A program made the translations under genes and the position numbers. A stretch of 64,000 nt of DNA. Origin: Flavobacterium magnum. GTDB taxonomy: Bacteria; Bacteroidota; Bacteroidia; Flavobacteriales; Flavobacteriaceae. The stretch lies in contig NZ_CP028811.1 in the NCBI RefSeq assembly GCF_003055625.1, positions 1,488,001 through 1,552,000 of the forward strand. Direction: 5' to 3'. How positions within the stretch are numbered: the stretch's first letter is position 1; the number at the start of each line of letters is the position of its first letter. Below, piece by piece: positions 44,573-53,586 of the stretch. The notes under the pieces are model-generated. The model was not told the origin of the DNA, did not search any database, and saw only the letters and a program-made list of their open reading frames with translations.

Positions 44573-44938
44573 TTATAGCAGTTTTAATTGCATTATTGTG
44601 GCTATTGACAGCGCTGATGTTTTTATTTTTTCAGCGTTTGGGCCAAGGAAATGTCTGTCGACAACGTAATTTAAATGGCTGAGCCAAATTGCAAAATGTA
44701 CTTTTGTCAAAGCCGATTTGCCATGCAGCATCTTATGGATTTCAAAGACATTGTTTTGATAATGGCGTGTTTGAACCAGTATTTGTTGCCAAAAATCGAC
44801 AATGACAGGAAGGTGTCTTTCCAGGTTGACCCGGGCTACTTCCGTAAAAATGTAACTGATGGCCGGATCTTCCAGCAATGCCTGATAAAACAGGCCCATC
44901 AGTTGTTCGATGTCAGCGCGGGTTTCGATATCTCTCAT
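44573..44938 (-). CDS. group III truncated haemoglobin
   Basis: The product has 121 residues, typical for the group. The N-terminus matches the trHb pattern DIEQLMGLFYQALLEDP, and His residues in FEIHKMLHGK and ALTKVHFAIWL provide likely haem-pocket positions (the proximal His is in the VHF segment by family comparison). Such proteins bind O2 or NO; physiological roles are poorly known. Upstream is gcvP, whose terminator T-run touches the start codon. The gap 44443-44572 between it and the KAS III gene has no feature. Confidence 0.9.
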   Translation of the reverse strand: MRDIETRADIEQLMGLFYQALLEDPAISYIFTEVARVNLERHLPVIVDFWQQILVQTRHYQNNVFEIHKMLHGKSALTKVHFAIWLSHLNYVVDRHFLGPNAEKIKTSALSIATIMQLKLL

Positions 44939-44967
44939 AAAAAAAAGTCCCGTATGACACGGGACTT
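44938..44967 (-). terminator. gcvP terminator directly against the haemoglobin start codon
   Basis: AAGTCCCGT (44945-44953) pairs perfectly with ACGGGACTT (44959-44967) around ATGAC. On the minus strand the T-run runs into the ATG of the haemoglobin gene. Confidence 0.9.
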
Positions 44968-44971
44968 AAAT

Positions 44972-47821
44972 TTAATTTTCCATGTAAGCTTCGATGGGCG
45001 CACAGGAACAAATCAGGTTCCTGTCTCCGTAAGCGTCGTCAACGCGCCGCACGCTTGGCCAGAATTTATTGTCTGATATATAGTCCAGCGGGAAAGCGGC
45101 CTGCTCGCGGGTGTAAGGCATGGTCCAACTGTCGGCCGTCAACATCGCCAAGGTATGCGGTGCATTTTTGAGTACGTTGTTCCCGTCTTCAGCATTGCTG
45201 GCCTCAATTTCTTTCCTGATGGATATCATCGCGTCGCAAAAACGGTCGAGTTCCGACAAATCCTCACTTTCGGTGGGCTCTACCATTAAAGTCCCGGCAA
45301 CAGGGAATGACACCGTAGGCGCATGGAACCCGTAATCCATTAGACGTTTTGCGATATCGCTTACCTCAATCCCATTTTGTTTGAATGCGCGGCAGTCGAG
45401 GATCATTTCGTGCGCGACCCTGTTGCGTTCGCCGGTATACAGGATAGGGTAGTGGCTTTCGAGCCTTGTTTTGATATAGTTGGCATTCAGTATGGCGTAT
45501 TTCGTGGCATTTGTCAATCCTTCGGCGCCCAGCATAGAAATGTATCCGTATGAGATCAGGCAAACCAATGCAGATCCCCACGGCGCTGCGGAAATAGCAG
45601 TGATTGCGGTGTCGCCACCGGTCGGGATCACAGGGTTCGTAGGCAGGAAAGGAACTAAGTGTTTGGCTACACAAATCGGCCCCACGCCGGGTCCGCCGCC
45701 ACCGTGCGGGATGGCAAATGTCTTGTGCAGGTTCAGGTGGCACACATCAGCACCGATGGTAGCGGGATTTGTGAGCCCTACCTGTGCATTCATGTTAGCC
45801 CCGTCCATGTATACCTGCCCGCCATTGTCGTGGATAATCTGCGTGATTTCACGGATGGCGCTTTCGTAAACACCATGCGTGGATGGATATGTCACCATGA
45901 GGCAGGATAAATCATCTTTGTGTTCGATGGCTTTGGCCCGCAGGTCCTCTACATCCATATTGCCGTTTTCAAGCGTCTTGGTCACAACGATCTTCATCCC
46001 CGCCATGGCCGCCGAGGCCGGATTGGTGCCGTGCGCTGACGACGGAATCAGACAAACATTCCTGTGGTGGTCACCCCTTGAGAGGTGGTAGGCGCGTATC
46101 ACCATCAAACCGGCGTATTCGCCTTGTGCCCCCGAATTGGGTTGCAGTGTTGTGCCTGCAAAACCGGTCACCACATTAAGCTGTTCTTCCAGTTTTTTCA
46201 GCATGGTCTGATAGCCTTCCACCTGGTCGAGCGGGGCAAATGGATGGATGTTGTTCCAGTTTGGCATACTTAACGGCAGCATTTCTGCGGCAGCGTTAAG
46301 TTTCATAGTGCAGGAGCCAAGCGAAATCATCGAGTGATTCAGTGAGAGGTCCTTCCGTTCGAGTTTCTTGATGTAACGCATCAGGGCTGACTCCGAATGG
46401 TAGCTGTTGAAAACGTCGTGTTGCAGGAAATGAGACTCCCTTTCCATGCCCTCGCCGTAGTTTTTCGTCGGATCAAGTTCAACGATCGTAGTGGCATCTT
46501 TCCCGACCGCCTCTGCAAAAATGGCGATAATCCTGTTGATGTCATCAGTAGACGTGGTTTCATTGAACGCAACCTGAACCGAATCGGCATCCGGATAGTA
46601 GAAATTGACTTCATTTTTTTCTGCGATGGCTTTCACTTTTTGGGCGTCAGCTTTCAGCAGGATTGTATCAAAATATGAGGTATTGGATTGATAAACGCCC
46701 AATTTATTCAGGGCTTCCGTTACGGTAACTGCTGAAGCGTGTACTTTTTCAGCGATGTACTGTAAGCCTTTCGGGCCATGGTATACCGCGTACATTCCGG
46801 CCATCACAGCAAGTAAAACCTGGGCGGTACAGATGTTTGATGTGGCTTTGTCGCGCTTGATGTGCTGTTCCCTGGTCTGTAATGCCATACGCAGCGCGCG
46901 ATTCCCGTTCATATCCTGCGTCACCCCGATAATCCTTCCCGGCATGCTGCGTTTGTATTCTTCTTTGGTCGCGAAAAAAGCCGCGTGCGGTCCGCCGTAT
47001 CCGAGCGGAATACCGAAACGCTGTGTCGTCCCGACAACGACGTCGGCACCCATTTCTCCGGGAGAAACCAATTTTACGAGGCTCAGGATGTCTGCCGCGA
47101 CGACTGTCTTGATGTCGTTCGCCTTGGCGTTGGCGATAAAGCCCGCATAGTCATGAACTTGCCCGTGCTTGCCAGGATATTGCAGGATTGCCCCGAAAAA
47201 TTCCGGTGCGTAGTCAAATGTTTCATGGTTGCCTACAACCAATTCAATGCCGATGGGTATGGAACGTGTTTGCAGCACAGACAAGGTTTGTGGCAGGATT
47301 TCTTCAGAAACAAAGAATTTATTCGCATTGTTTTTTTTCTGCTCGCGCGTGCGCACGTCGAACAGCAGCGCCATGGCTTCTGCGGCGGCAGTTCCTTCGT
47401 CGAGCAGCGAGGCATTCGAAATCTCCATGCCGGTAAGCTCGATCACCACAGTCTGGAAATTCAGGATCGCTTCAAGCCTGCCCTGGGCGATTTCTGCCTG
47501 GTAAGGGGTGTATGCGGTGTACCAACCCGGATTCTCGAGAATATTTCGCTGGATTACTGCGGGGACGATGGCAGGGTGGTAACCCAAACCGATGTAATTG
47601 CTGTATACCTTATTTTTCGCGCCCAATTTGGCAATGTGGTTCGCGAATTCAAATTCGGTCATGGCCGGATCGAGATCCAGCGGAGCCTTAAGGCGGATAT
47701 CATCGGGGATTGTCTCATAAACCAACTGGTCTAAATCGGATGCGTTGATGGTTTTAAGCATCTCAGGGAGCTGTGATTCCCTTGGCCCGATGTGTCTTAA
47801 AGCAAATGCGTCTGTTCTCAT
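44972..47821 (-). CDS. gcvP: glycine dehydrogenase (aminomethyl-transferring), P protein
   Basis: The product has 949 residues, full length for the fused P protein. The PLP lysine lies in the conserved NLHKTFAIPHGGGGPG segment of the C-terminal half, and the N-terminal half contains the PTQRFGIPLGYGGPHAAF pattern. It decarboxylates glycine and passes the aminomethyl group to GcvH. gcvT and gcvH are not adjacent, as in many Bacteroidota. It runs from about 130 bases upstream of the plus-strand UbiA-like gene to its own terminator. Confidence 0.97.
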   Translation of the reverse strand: MRTDAFALRHIGPRESQLPEMLKTINASDLDQLVYETIPDDIRLKAPLDLDPAMTEFEFANHIAKLGAKNKVYSNYIGLGYHPAIVPAVIQRNILENPGWYTAYTPYQAEIAQGRLEAILNFQTVVIELTGMEISNASLLDEGTAAAEAMALLFDVRTREQKKNNANKFFVSEEILPQTLSVLQTRSIPIGIELVVGNHETFDYAPEFFGAILQYPGKHGQVHDYAGFIANAKANDIKTVVAADILSLVKLVSPGEMGADVVVGTTQRFGIPLGYGGPHAAFFATKEEYKRSMPGRIIGVTQDMNGNRALRMALQTREQHIKRDKATSNICTAQVLLAVMAGMYAVYHGPKGLQYIAEKVHASAVTVTEALNKLGVYQSNTSYFDTILLKADAQKVKAIAEKNEVNFYYPDADSVQVAFNETTSTDDINRIIAIFAEAVGKDATTIVELDPTKNYGEGMERESHFLQHDVFNSYHSESALMRYIKKLERKDLSLNHSMISLGSCTMKLNAAAEMLPLSMPNWNNIHPFAPLDQVEGYQTMLKKLEEQLNVVTGFAGTTLQPNSGAQGEYAGLMVIRAYHLSRGDHHRNVCLIPSSAHGTNPASAAMAGMKIVVTKTLENGNMDVEDLRAKAIEHKDDLSCLMVTYPSTHGVYESAIREITQIIHDNGGQVYMDGANMNAQVGLTNPATIGADVCHLNLHKTFAIPHGGGGPGVGPICVAKHLVPFLPTNPVIPTGGDTAITAISAAPWGSALVCLISYGYISMLGAEGLTNATKYAILNANYIKTRLESHYPILYTGERNRVAHEMILDCRAFKQNGIEVSDIAKRLMDYGFHAPTVSFPVAGTLMVEPTESEDLSELDRFCDAMISIRKEIEASNAEDGNNVLKNAPHTLAMLTADSWTMPYTREQAAFPLDYISDNKFWPSVRRVDDAYGDRNLICSCAPIEAYMEN

Positions 47822-47950
47822 TATTTCTGTTTACGTTGTGTAATTTAGCCGGTAAAATTAAATATAATAAACGGGGATTCCAAAGGCTGCTTTTTGGTAA
47901 ATTTTCAACCAAAACCAATTCTTATTAACACATTGATTAAATTTGTTTTT

Positions 47951-48781
47951 ATGGGCTTTCTTCGGAAAATTTTGGACTTTTACCTTCAGGCGAGTTTTCA
48001 CGTGGCCCTTTCCTGTACGTCACTCGTCCTCGTGACGCGTCAGATGTTCGGACTCGATGGCCGTTCATTCATTCCACATTTTGTTTTCTTCGGCACAGTG
48101 GCAGGTTACAATTTTGTAAAGTACGATGCTTTGGCGAGAACGGCGGCCCGGAGGCCGACACGCCGGGTGAAGGTCATTGCGGGGCTCAGTGCCGCTTCTC
48201 TGTGTGCATCCGGCTATTTTTTCCTGCAGTTGGAAAGGGACACGCAACTGGCGTGCCTCGTTTTTGCGGCCTTAACGGTTTTATATACCCTGCCATTTTT
48301 TCCAAACCGTAAGAATGCCCGAAACTGGGCGGGCGTCAAGATTTACATCGTTTCGCTGTGCTGGGCCGGCGTGACCGTACTTTTGCCGGTGATGGACGCC
48401 GACGGATTATCGCATCATTTTGCGGAATGGGACGTATACCTTAAATTCATACAGCGTTTTGTACTGGTCTTTGTGTTGGTTCTGATTTTCGAAATCATTG
48501 ACCTGGCCAAAGACGATCCGCACCTGCAGACTGTCCCCCAGCAAATTGGGGTGAATAGGACGAAGATACTTGGGGTTCTATTGCTCGTCCCGTTTTATCT
48601 GCTAGAACTTTTACAGCAGCGCGTCGATGCGGCCAGGCTTTGGGTCAATCTGGTGATGGTAATGGTATTGCTGCTGTTCCTGGTGTTCGCCAACAAAAGC
48701 AAGTCCAGGTATTACAGTGCGTTTTGGGTGGAATCCATTCCGATCTTATGGTGGGGACTGACGGTCTTGCTGGGCGGCTGA
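47951..48781 (+). CDS. UbiA-like polytopic membrane protein
   Basis: The start is set at ATG 47951; the earlier in-frame codons have no ATG. The product has 276 residues with about seven to eight hydrophobic helices. Two Asp-rich loops resemble UbiA prenyltransferase motifs: NFVKYDALARTAARRPTRR (about 57-75) and EIIDLAKDDPHLQTVPQQIG (about 182-201). Both are degenerate compared with NDxxDxxxD and DxxxD, so activity is doubtful. It is divergent from gcvP. The 100 bases after it to gbsR hold no gene. Confidence 0.6.
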   Translation: MGFLRKILDFYLQASFHVALSCTSLVLVTRQMFGLDGRSFIPHFVFFGTVAGYNFVKYDALARTAARRPTRRVKVIAGLSAASLCASGYFFLQLERDTQLACLVFAALTVLYTLPFFPNRKNARNWAGVKIYIVSLCWAGVTVLLPVMDADGLSHHFAEWDVYLKFIQRFVLVFVLVLIFEIIDLAKDDPHLQTVPQQIGVNRTKILGVLLLVPFYLLELLQQRVDAARLWVNLVMVMVLLLFLVFANKSKSRYYSAFWVESIPILWWGLTVLLGG

Positions 48782-48881
48782 GTCGATCGACCGCCGGTCT
48801 GTCAGCGCGGGAGGTACAAACCAAACCATTTCAAGACAGCGCGTCATCAACTTCAACAAAGTTGAAACTTATTAAAAAAAG

Positions 48882-49385
48882 TTATTTCATCAACTTCAAC
48901 ACAAGCCGGCCAAGCCAGTTGTCTTTTATTTCGGTGACCTTATCGAGCATGTTGTCTGCTTTGAGAACGAAATCATACAATTTCCCGGTTTGCTCGACAA
49001 AATGTTTTTCTGCCGCGGAATAATCGGGTTCGTGTGAAGAAACTTCCTTGAGGACTTTAAGCGCGGGCTTGATTTCGCGCTTGCTCCGTTCGCGTGCAAT
49101 CTTTACGGCCAGTTCGTCGAGGTCTTTTTCGGCGACATAATACTCGCGTCGCTCGCCTTGCCTGTATTCTTTGAAAACGATGCCCCAATCCATGAGCGCG
49201 CGGATGTTCATGCTCGCGTTGCCTCTGGAAATCTGCAACTCTCCCATAATTTCTTCCATTGAAATCGGTTCAGGGGAGACCATCAGCAGCGCATGGATCT
49301 GTGCCATGGTTTTATTGATGCCCCATTGTGAGCCTAGGGCGCCCCAGGTTTGGATGAATTTATTTTTAGCTTTCCTGAATTCCAT
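48882..49385 (-). CDS. GbsR/MarR-family transcriptional regulator
   Basis: The product has 167 residues with a winged helix of GbsR type: MAQIHALLMVSPEPISMEEI, then ISRGNASMNIRALMDWGIV, and the wing KEYRQGERREYY. A C-terminal helical part (about 105-167) would aid dimerisation. GbsR proteins control choline/glycine-betaine genes in Bacillus, but flavobacterial homologues have wider roles. It has a strong promoter overlapped by an inverted repeat, which suggests autoregulation. No betaine genes are nearby. Confidence 0.9.
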   Translation of the reverse strand: MEFRKAKNKFIQTWGALGSQWGINKTMAQIHALLMVSPEPISMEEIMGELQISRGNASMNIRALMDWGIVFKEYRQGERREYYVAEKDLDELAVKIARERSKREIKPALKVLKEVSSHEPDYSAAEKHFVEQTGKLYDFVLKADNMLDKVTEIKDNWLGRLVLKLMK

Positions 49386-49389
49386 GCCG

Positions 49390-49434
49390 TAAAGGTAGCA
49401 AACGTTTTTAAACTTTCAATAAAAAATGAAAGTT
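49390..49434 (-). promoter_or_regulatory. gbsR-type promoter overlapped by an operator
   Basis: On the minus strand TTG (complement of 49417-49419) is 19 bases from TACCTTTA (complement of 49390-49397), one base off the Bacteroidota consensus. An inverted repeat AACTTTCA (49411-49418) / TGAAAGTT (49427-49434) covers the -33 position, with an 8-base spacer. Confidence 0.7.
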
Positions 49435-49465
49435 ACAACTGTTAATGTTCGTCCGGCCGGCGGTG

Positions 49466-49546
49466 CGCTAGGGATGGCAGCGGCATCCTTTGCGGAGTGC
49501 CACGAAGCAAAGATACAGCGTACAGCCCGGGCCGGAGGCAGCGCCA
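49466..49546 (+). repeat. dispersed intergenic repeat, family A copy 2
   Basis: Contains GCTAGGGATGGCAGCGGCAT, CCTTTGC, GCAAAGATACAGCG and GCCCGGGCCGGAGGCAGCGC. The core GCAGCGGCATCCTTT ... AAAGATACAGCG is shared with copies 1 and 3. Confidence 0.7.
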
Positions 49547-49576
49547 TAAAAAAATCCGAAGCTGGCACTCCGGATT
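49547..49576 (-). terminator. terminator of the M3 peptidase gene
   Basis: AATCCG (49553-49558) pairs with CGGATT (49571-49576); on the minus strand it is followed by seven T. It lies 6 bases beyond the stop codon. Confidence 0.8.
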
Positions 49577-49581
49577 GTTTC

Positions 49582-51609
49582 TTATAATAGCCCCGCCCGT
49601 TTGAGCAACGCGTCGGGGGTAGGCTCCTGGCCGCGGAAACGCTTGTACAGGGTCATTGGGTGCTCGGTGCCGCCTTTGCTCAGCACATGTTCCCTGAATT
49701 TTGCCGCGATATCGCGGTTGAAGATGCCGTTCTGGCTGAAATACGCAAAAGCGTCGGCATCGAGGACTTCTGCCCATTTATAGCTGTAATATCCCGAAGA
49801 GTAGCCGCCATTGAAAATGTGCGAGAACGACACGCTCATGCAGTTTTCTGCGACATCCGGAAACAGTGCGGTGTTGTCGAAAACGGATTTCTCAAACGAT
49901 TTTATGTCGCTGATTGCCGCGGGGTCAGCGCCGTGAAAAGCCATGTCGAGCAGCCCGAAACTGATTTGGCGTAACGTAGCCATGCCTTCCAGGAAGCTGG
50001 CGCTTTCCCGGATTTTGTCGACGTAGGGCTGTGGGATGACTTCCCCGGTTTCATAATGTCTGGCAAACAGCGCGAGCGCTTGCGGCTCGTAGCACCAGTT
50101 CTCCATAATCTGGCTTGGCAATTCGACAAAGTCCCAATAAACGGATGTGCCGGATAGGCTTGGATACACCGTATCGGCTAACATGCCGTGCAGCGCGTGG
50201 CCGAATTCGTGGAAAAGCGTTGTGACTTCGTTAAAGGTCAGCAGCGATGGTTTGGTCGCCGTGGGCTTTGTAAAGTTGCATACGATGGATACGTGCGGGC
50301 GTTCATTGTTGCCGTTTTTGACGTATTGGGATTTGTATGAGGTCATCCACGCGCCATTGCGTTTGCCTTTCCTTGGGAAGAAATCGGCGTAGAAGACTGC
50401 AATAAACTCACCATTTTCACCGTGGACCTCGAAAGTCTGTACGTCGTCGTGGTATTTATCGATGTGCGACACTTCGCTGAATTTCAATCCGAATAACCTG
50501 TCAGCCACTTCGAAGGCGCCGTGCAGGACGTTCTCGAGTTTAAAATATGGCTTGAGCATTTCGTCATCGAGGCTGAACAGTTGTTGTTTGAGTTTTTCGG
50601 AATAGTAAGATCCGTCCCATTTTTCAAGCGTTTCGATACCGTCAAGTTCTTTCGCGAATGCGGAGAGCTGGGCGAATTCCCGCGCTGCCGCAGGTTTGGC
50701 TTTGGCTAAAAGTTCGTTCAGGAATGCCGTCACTTTTTCGGGCTGTTGCGCCATCCGTTCCTCGAGCACAAAGTGGGCATGCGTCTCATAGCCCAATAGT
50801 TTGGCGCGCTCGTGGCGTAATGCCGCAATCTTCAGCGTGTTGCCGGTATTGTTGAAATCATTGTCACGAAACGCTTTTTGCCCGGCAGCGATAGCGAGTT
50901 GTTTTCGCAGTGGCCTGTTCTCGGCATAGGTGATGAATGGCAGGTAACTTGGGGCATCCAAAGTAAAAATCCAACCGTCATGGCCTCGGGATGCTGCCAG
51001 TTGTGCAGCCGCTTCTATGGCGCCTTCGGGCAATCCTTTGAGTTCGGCCGGATTGGTAATGTGCAGCGCATAGTCTTGTGTTTCAGCGAGCACATTCTCC
51101 CCAAATGTAAGTTTCAGCGAAGCCAGTTCCGTGTCGATCTCGCGGAGCCTTTTCTTTTTTTCATCCGGCAGCAGGGCACCATTGCGCGAGAAGCCCTTGA
51201 ATTTTTTATCGAGGAGCGTGAGTTGTTCGGTGCTCAGGTTCAGTTGGTCACGCCGGTCGTGCAGGGCCTTGATTTTGGCAAAGAGCGTTTCGTTCAGCGT
51301 GATGTCGTTGCTGAAGGCGGTCAGGATTGGGGATATTTCCTGAGCGATTTGCTGTATCTGTTCGTTCGTTTCGGCGGAATTCAGGTTGAAAAAGATATTG
51401 GAGATTCGGTCGAGCGCTTCGCCCGAGAAGTCCAATGCCTCTATGGTGTTGGCGAAAGTGGGTGACTCGGTATTGCTGACGATGGCCTCTATTTCAGCTT
51501 TGGCCAAAGTAATGGCTTCTTCAAAGGCTGGTTTAAAGTGTTCAGGAGCAATTGTTGAAAAGGGAGCCGTTCCGTGAGGCGTATTAAATGGGTAAGGTAT
51601 GTTATTCAT
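49582..51609 (-). CDS. M3-family zinc peptidase (oligopeptidase A / Dcp type)
   Basis: The product has 675 residues, the normal length. The zinc motif is HEFGH at H467-E468-H471, with the third ligand expected about 25 residues downstream. The N-terminal helical half and the C-terminal lid match the oligopeptidase A/dipeptidyl carboxypeptidase family. It has no signal peptide, so it is cytoplasmic and degrades short peptides. The exact specificity (endo or dipeptidyl) is uncertain. It ends in a terminator. Confidence 0.95.
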   Translation of the reverse strand: MNNIPYPFNTPHGTAPFSTIAPEHFKPAFEEAITLAKAEIEAIVSNTESPTFANTIEALDFSGEALDRISNIFFNLNSAETNEQIQQIAQEISPILTAFSNDITLNETLFAKIKALHDRRDQLNLSTEQLTLLDKKFKGFSRNGALLPDEKKKRLREIDTELASLKLTFGENVLAETQDYALHITNPAELKGLPEGAIEAAAQLAASRGHDGWIFTLDAPSYLPFITYAENRPLRKQLAIAAGQKAFRDNDFNNTGNTLKIAALRHERAKLLGYETHAHFVLEERMAQQPEKVTAFLNELLAKAKPAAAREFAQLSAFAKELDGIETLEKWDGSYYSEKLKQQLFSLDDEMLKPYFKLENVLHGAFEVADRLFGLKFSEVSHIDKYHDDVQTFEVHGENGEFIAVFYADFFPRKGKRNGAWMTSYKSQYVKNGNNERPHVSIVCNFTKPTATKPSLLTFNEVTTLFHEFGHALHGMLADTVYPSLSGTSVYWDFVELPSQIMENWCYEPQALALFARHYETGEVIPQPYVDKIRESASFLEGMATLRQISFGLLDMAFHGADPAAISDIKSFEKSVFDNTALFPDVAENCMSVSFSHIFNGGYSSGYYSYKWAEVLDADAFAYFSQNGIFNRDIAAKFREHVLSKGGTEHPMTLYKRFRGQEPTPDALLKRAGLL

Positions 51610-51708
51610 TTTGGCTTTTTGGTTGTTGCTGCGAGAATTTTAATTTATAACAATTCAGGCGTTTTTTGTTAAAAAATGCAAAAAGATGCATTTCAACGGA
51701 TTTTTGTG

Positions 51709-51856
51709 TATATTTGTCGAGTAGATTTTATTTTTTTTCAGAAACGAATTACTGAATTTTCCCTTTTTTGCCCCAAATCAAGAAAGACCTACAAAAGATT
51801 TCGTAATTCAGATTTTAAATTTAAGGAAGCCCTGAGGAGGGCTTCCTGTTTTTTTA
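51709..51856 (+). ncRNA. candidate small RNA unit between the M3 peptidase and purE
   Basis: On the plus strand a TATATTTG -7 box (51709-51716) precedes about 130 bases without a protein gene, ending in a strong hairpin: AGGAAGCCCT (51825-51834) with AGGGCTTCCT (51839-51848), loop GAGG, then GTTTTTTTA. The -33 position (ATG at 51686) is not TTG. The hairpin could also be the terminator of the convergent purE, but its T-tail on that strand is poor (TTAAATTTAAAA). The sequence is A/T-rich with a short CTGAATT/AATTCAG pair. I cannot assign a known RNA family. Confidence 0.35.
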
Positions 51857-52333
51857 TTGCAGTCCCAGAGCGGATTTACTGACCGCTTCCTTAAGGCTTT
51901 CCTTATACGAGATAATCCTTTCCAATACCGAAGGGTCATGCGCGCCGACAATTTGTGCGGCAAGGATTCCGGCATTTTTGGCGCCATTTAATGCTACGGT
52001 TGCCACCGGAACGCCGCCCGGCATCTGCAAAATGGAGAGGATGCTGTCCCAACCGTCAATGGAGTTGCTTGACTTTACCGGCACGCCGATGACCGGCAGC
52101 GGAGACATTGAGGCGACCATACCCGGCAAATGGGCGGCTCCGCCGGCTCCGGCAATGATTACCGAAATGCCTCTCAAGTGTGCATTTTTACTGAAATCAA
52201 ATAATTTTTCAGGCGTGCGGTGTGCTGAGACGATGTCGGTGATGGTTTCAATCCCAAATGACTTCAGGATGTCGATTGCGTCCTGCATGACCGGCAGGTC
52301 CGAAATGCTGCCCATGATGATGGCTATTTTCAT
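51854..52333 (-). CDS. purE: N5-carboxyaminoimidazole ribonucleotide mutase
   Basis: The product has 159 residues with the PurE class I pattern: IIMGSISDLPVM (4-15), SAHRTPE (39-45) and GAGGAAHLPGMVAS (62-75). It isomerises N5-CAIR to CAIR in purine synthesis. purK lies upstream on the same strand with an 89-base gap, so they form a unit. The gap contains a weak hairpin (CAGGAAG ... CTTCCTG, 52370-52410). Confidence 0.97.
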   Translation of the reverse strand: MKIAIIMGSISDLPVMQDAIDILKSFGIETITDIVSAHRTPEKLFDFSKNAHLRGISVIIAGAGGAAHLPGMVASMSPLPVIGVPVKSSNSIDGWDSILSILQMPGGVPVATVALNGAKNAGILAAQIVGAHDPSVLERIISYKESLKEAVSKSALGLQ

Positions 52334-52422
52334 ATTGGATTACTTTAGAAAATCAGAAAATCAGCCGGTCAGGAAGCTTTTTTGCGACTCGCTCGACGTA
52401 GCACTTCCTGGTGGCGCGATTT

Positions 52423-53586
52423 CTAATTGACATTATTACTGATTACCCTGATTGTATTTTTTACTTTTTCCGCGATTTTCCTTGCTTCCGAAATGTTCTC
52501 ATTCGTGATGGTGACGTGTCCCATCTTGCGGAAAGGGCGTGTCTCCGTTTTTCCGTAAATGTGTGGCGTCACGCCGCTCCATTCCAGGATCGTTTCGATA
52601 TTCTCATACAACACCGGCCCCGAAAAGCCTTCCTCGCCCACGAGATTGACCATGATTCCCGCCACTTTGCTGTCGGTACTTCCTAAAGGCAGGCCGAGAA
52701 CCGCGCGCAGATGATTTTCAAATTGTGAGGTGTAGCTGCCTTCAATCGAATAATGGCCTGAGTTATGCGGCCTTGGGGCGACTTCATTCACAAGGATTTC
52801 ATCGGTATGGGTTTGAAACATTTCAACAGCGAGCAGTCCGACGTGCGCATAGGCTTCGGAAACCTGCAATGCGAGATCTCTGGCTTTCTGGGCGATCTGC
52901 GCATCAATCCGCGCCGGACAAATAACGTATTCCACCTGATTGGCTTCGGGGTGAAATTCCATCTCTACAACAGGATAGGTTTTTATTTCGCCGGCTGCGC
53001 TGCGTGCGACGATCACGGCAAGTTCGTTCTTAAACGGGATCATGTCTTCCGCAATGCATTCCACATCGGGCAGTCCGTCACAATCCGCCGCCCGGCGTAT
53101 CACTTTCACGCCATTGCCATCGTATCCGAATTCGGTGCACTTCCATACAAACGGCAATGTCAGCTGATTTTTCGAAAGCGCCTCCTTCAACGCCGTCACA
53201 TTGTCAAAATGGGAATACGCTGCTGAAGGGATGCCATGGGCCACATAGAAATCTTTCTGGATACCTTTGTTCTGGATGCGCTTGAGGGTTTTAGGCGATG
53301 GGAATACCGTAGTCCCTTCTGATTCTAGTTTCTCGAGCGCCTGAATATTGACGAGCTCGATCTCAAAGGTCAGCACGTCGACCTGCTTCCCAAATTGGTA
53401 AACGGTATCAAAATCCATCAGGTTGCCCTGCTGGAATACATTACAGGCAAACCTTCCGGGCGCTTCCGCAGAAGGATCGAGGACATACGTCTGGATATCA
53501 AATTTGCGGGTTTCAGCCAAAAGCATCTTGCCCAATTGGCCGCCGCCAAGGATACCCAACTTAAAGCCCGAAGAAAAGTAGTTCAT
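52423..53586 (-). CDS. purK: N5-carboxyaminoimidazole ribonucleotide synthase
   Basis: The start is the ATG at 53586 (MNYFSSGFKLGILGGGQLG), giving 387 residues; codons above it lie in the promoter region. The ATP-grasp enzyme shows GGGQLGKML (dinucleotide-like loop), FGYDGNGVKV, and NEVAPRPHNSGHYS. It makes N5-CAIR from AIR, bicarbonate and ATP, feeding PurE. A TATCTTTG -7 box is at 53618-53625 (minus); no -33 TTG was found. Confidence 0.97.
   Translation of the reverse strand: MNYFSSGFKLGILGGGQLGKMLLAETRKFDIQTYVLDPSAEAPGRFACNVFQQGNLMDFDTVYQFGKQVDVLTFEIELVNIQALEKLESEGTTVFPSPKTLKRIQNKGIQKDFYVAHGIPSAAYSHFDNVTALKEALSKNQLTLPFVWKCTEFGYDGNGVKVIRRAADCDGLPDVECIAEDMIPFKNELAVIVARSAAGEIKTYPVVEMEFHPEANQVEYVICPARIDAQIAQKARDLALQVSEAYAHVGLLAVEMFQTHTDEILVNEVAPRPHNSGHYSIEGSYTSQFENHLRAVLGLPLGSTDSKVAGIMVNLVGEEGFSGPVLYENIETILEWSGVTPHIYGKTETRPFRKMGHVTITNENISEARKIAEKVKNTIRVISNNVN

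Noticed and set aside
46985..47734. 249-codon plus-strand frame inside gcvP
   Set aside because: An antisense shadow of gcvP with no recognisable domain.
48844..48900. A 14-base direct repeat (TCATCAACTTCAAC at 48844 and 48887)
   Set aside because: Only two copies, the second is within the end of the gbsR-type gene; too short to call an element.
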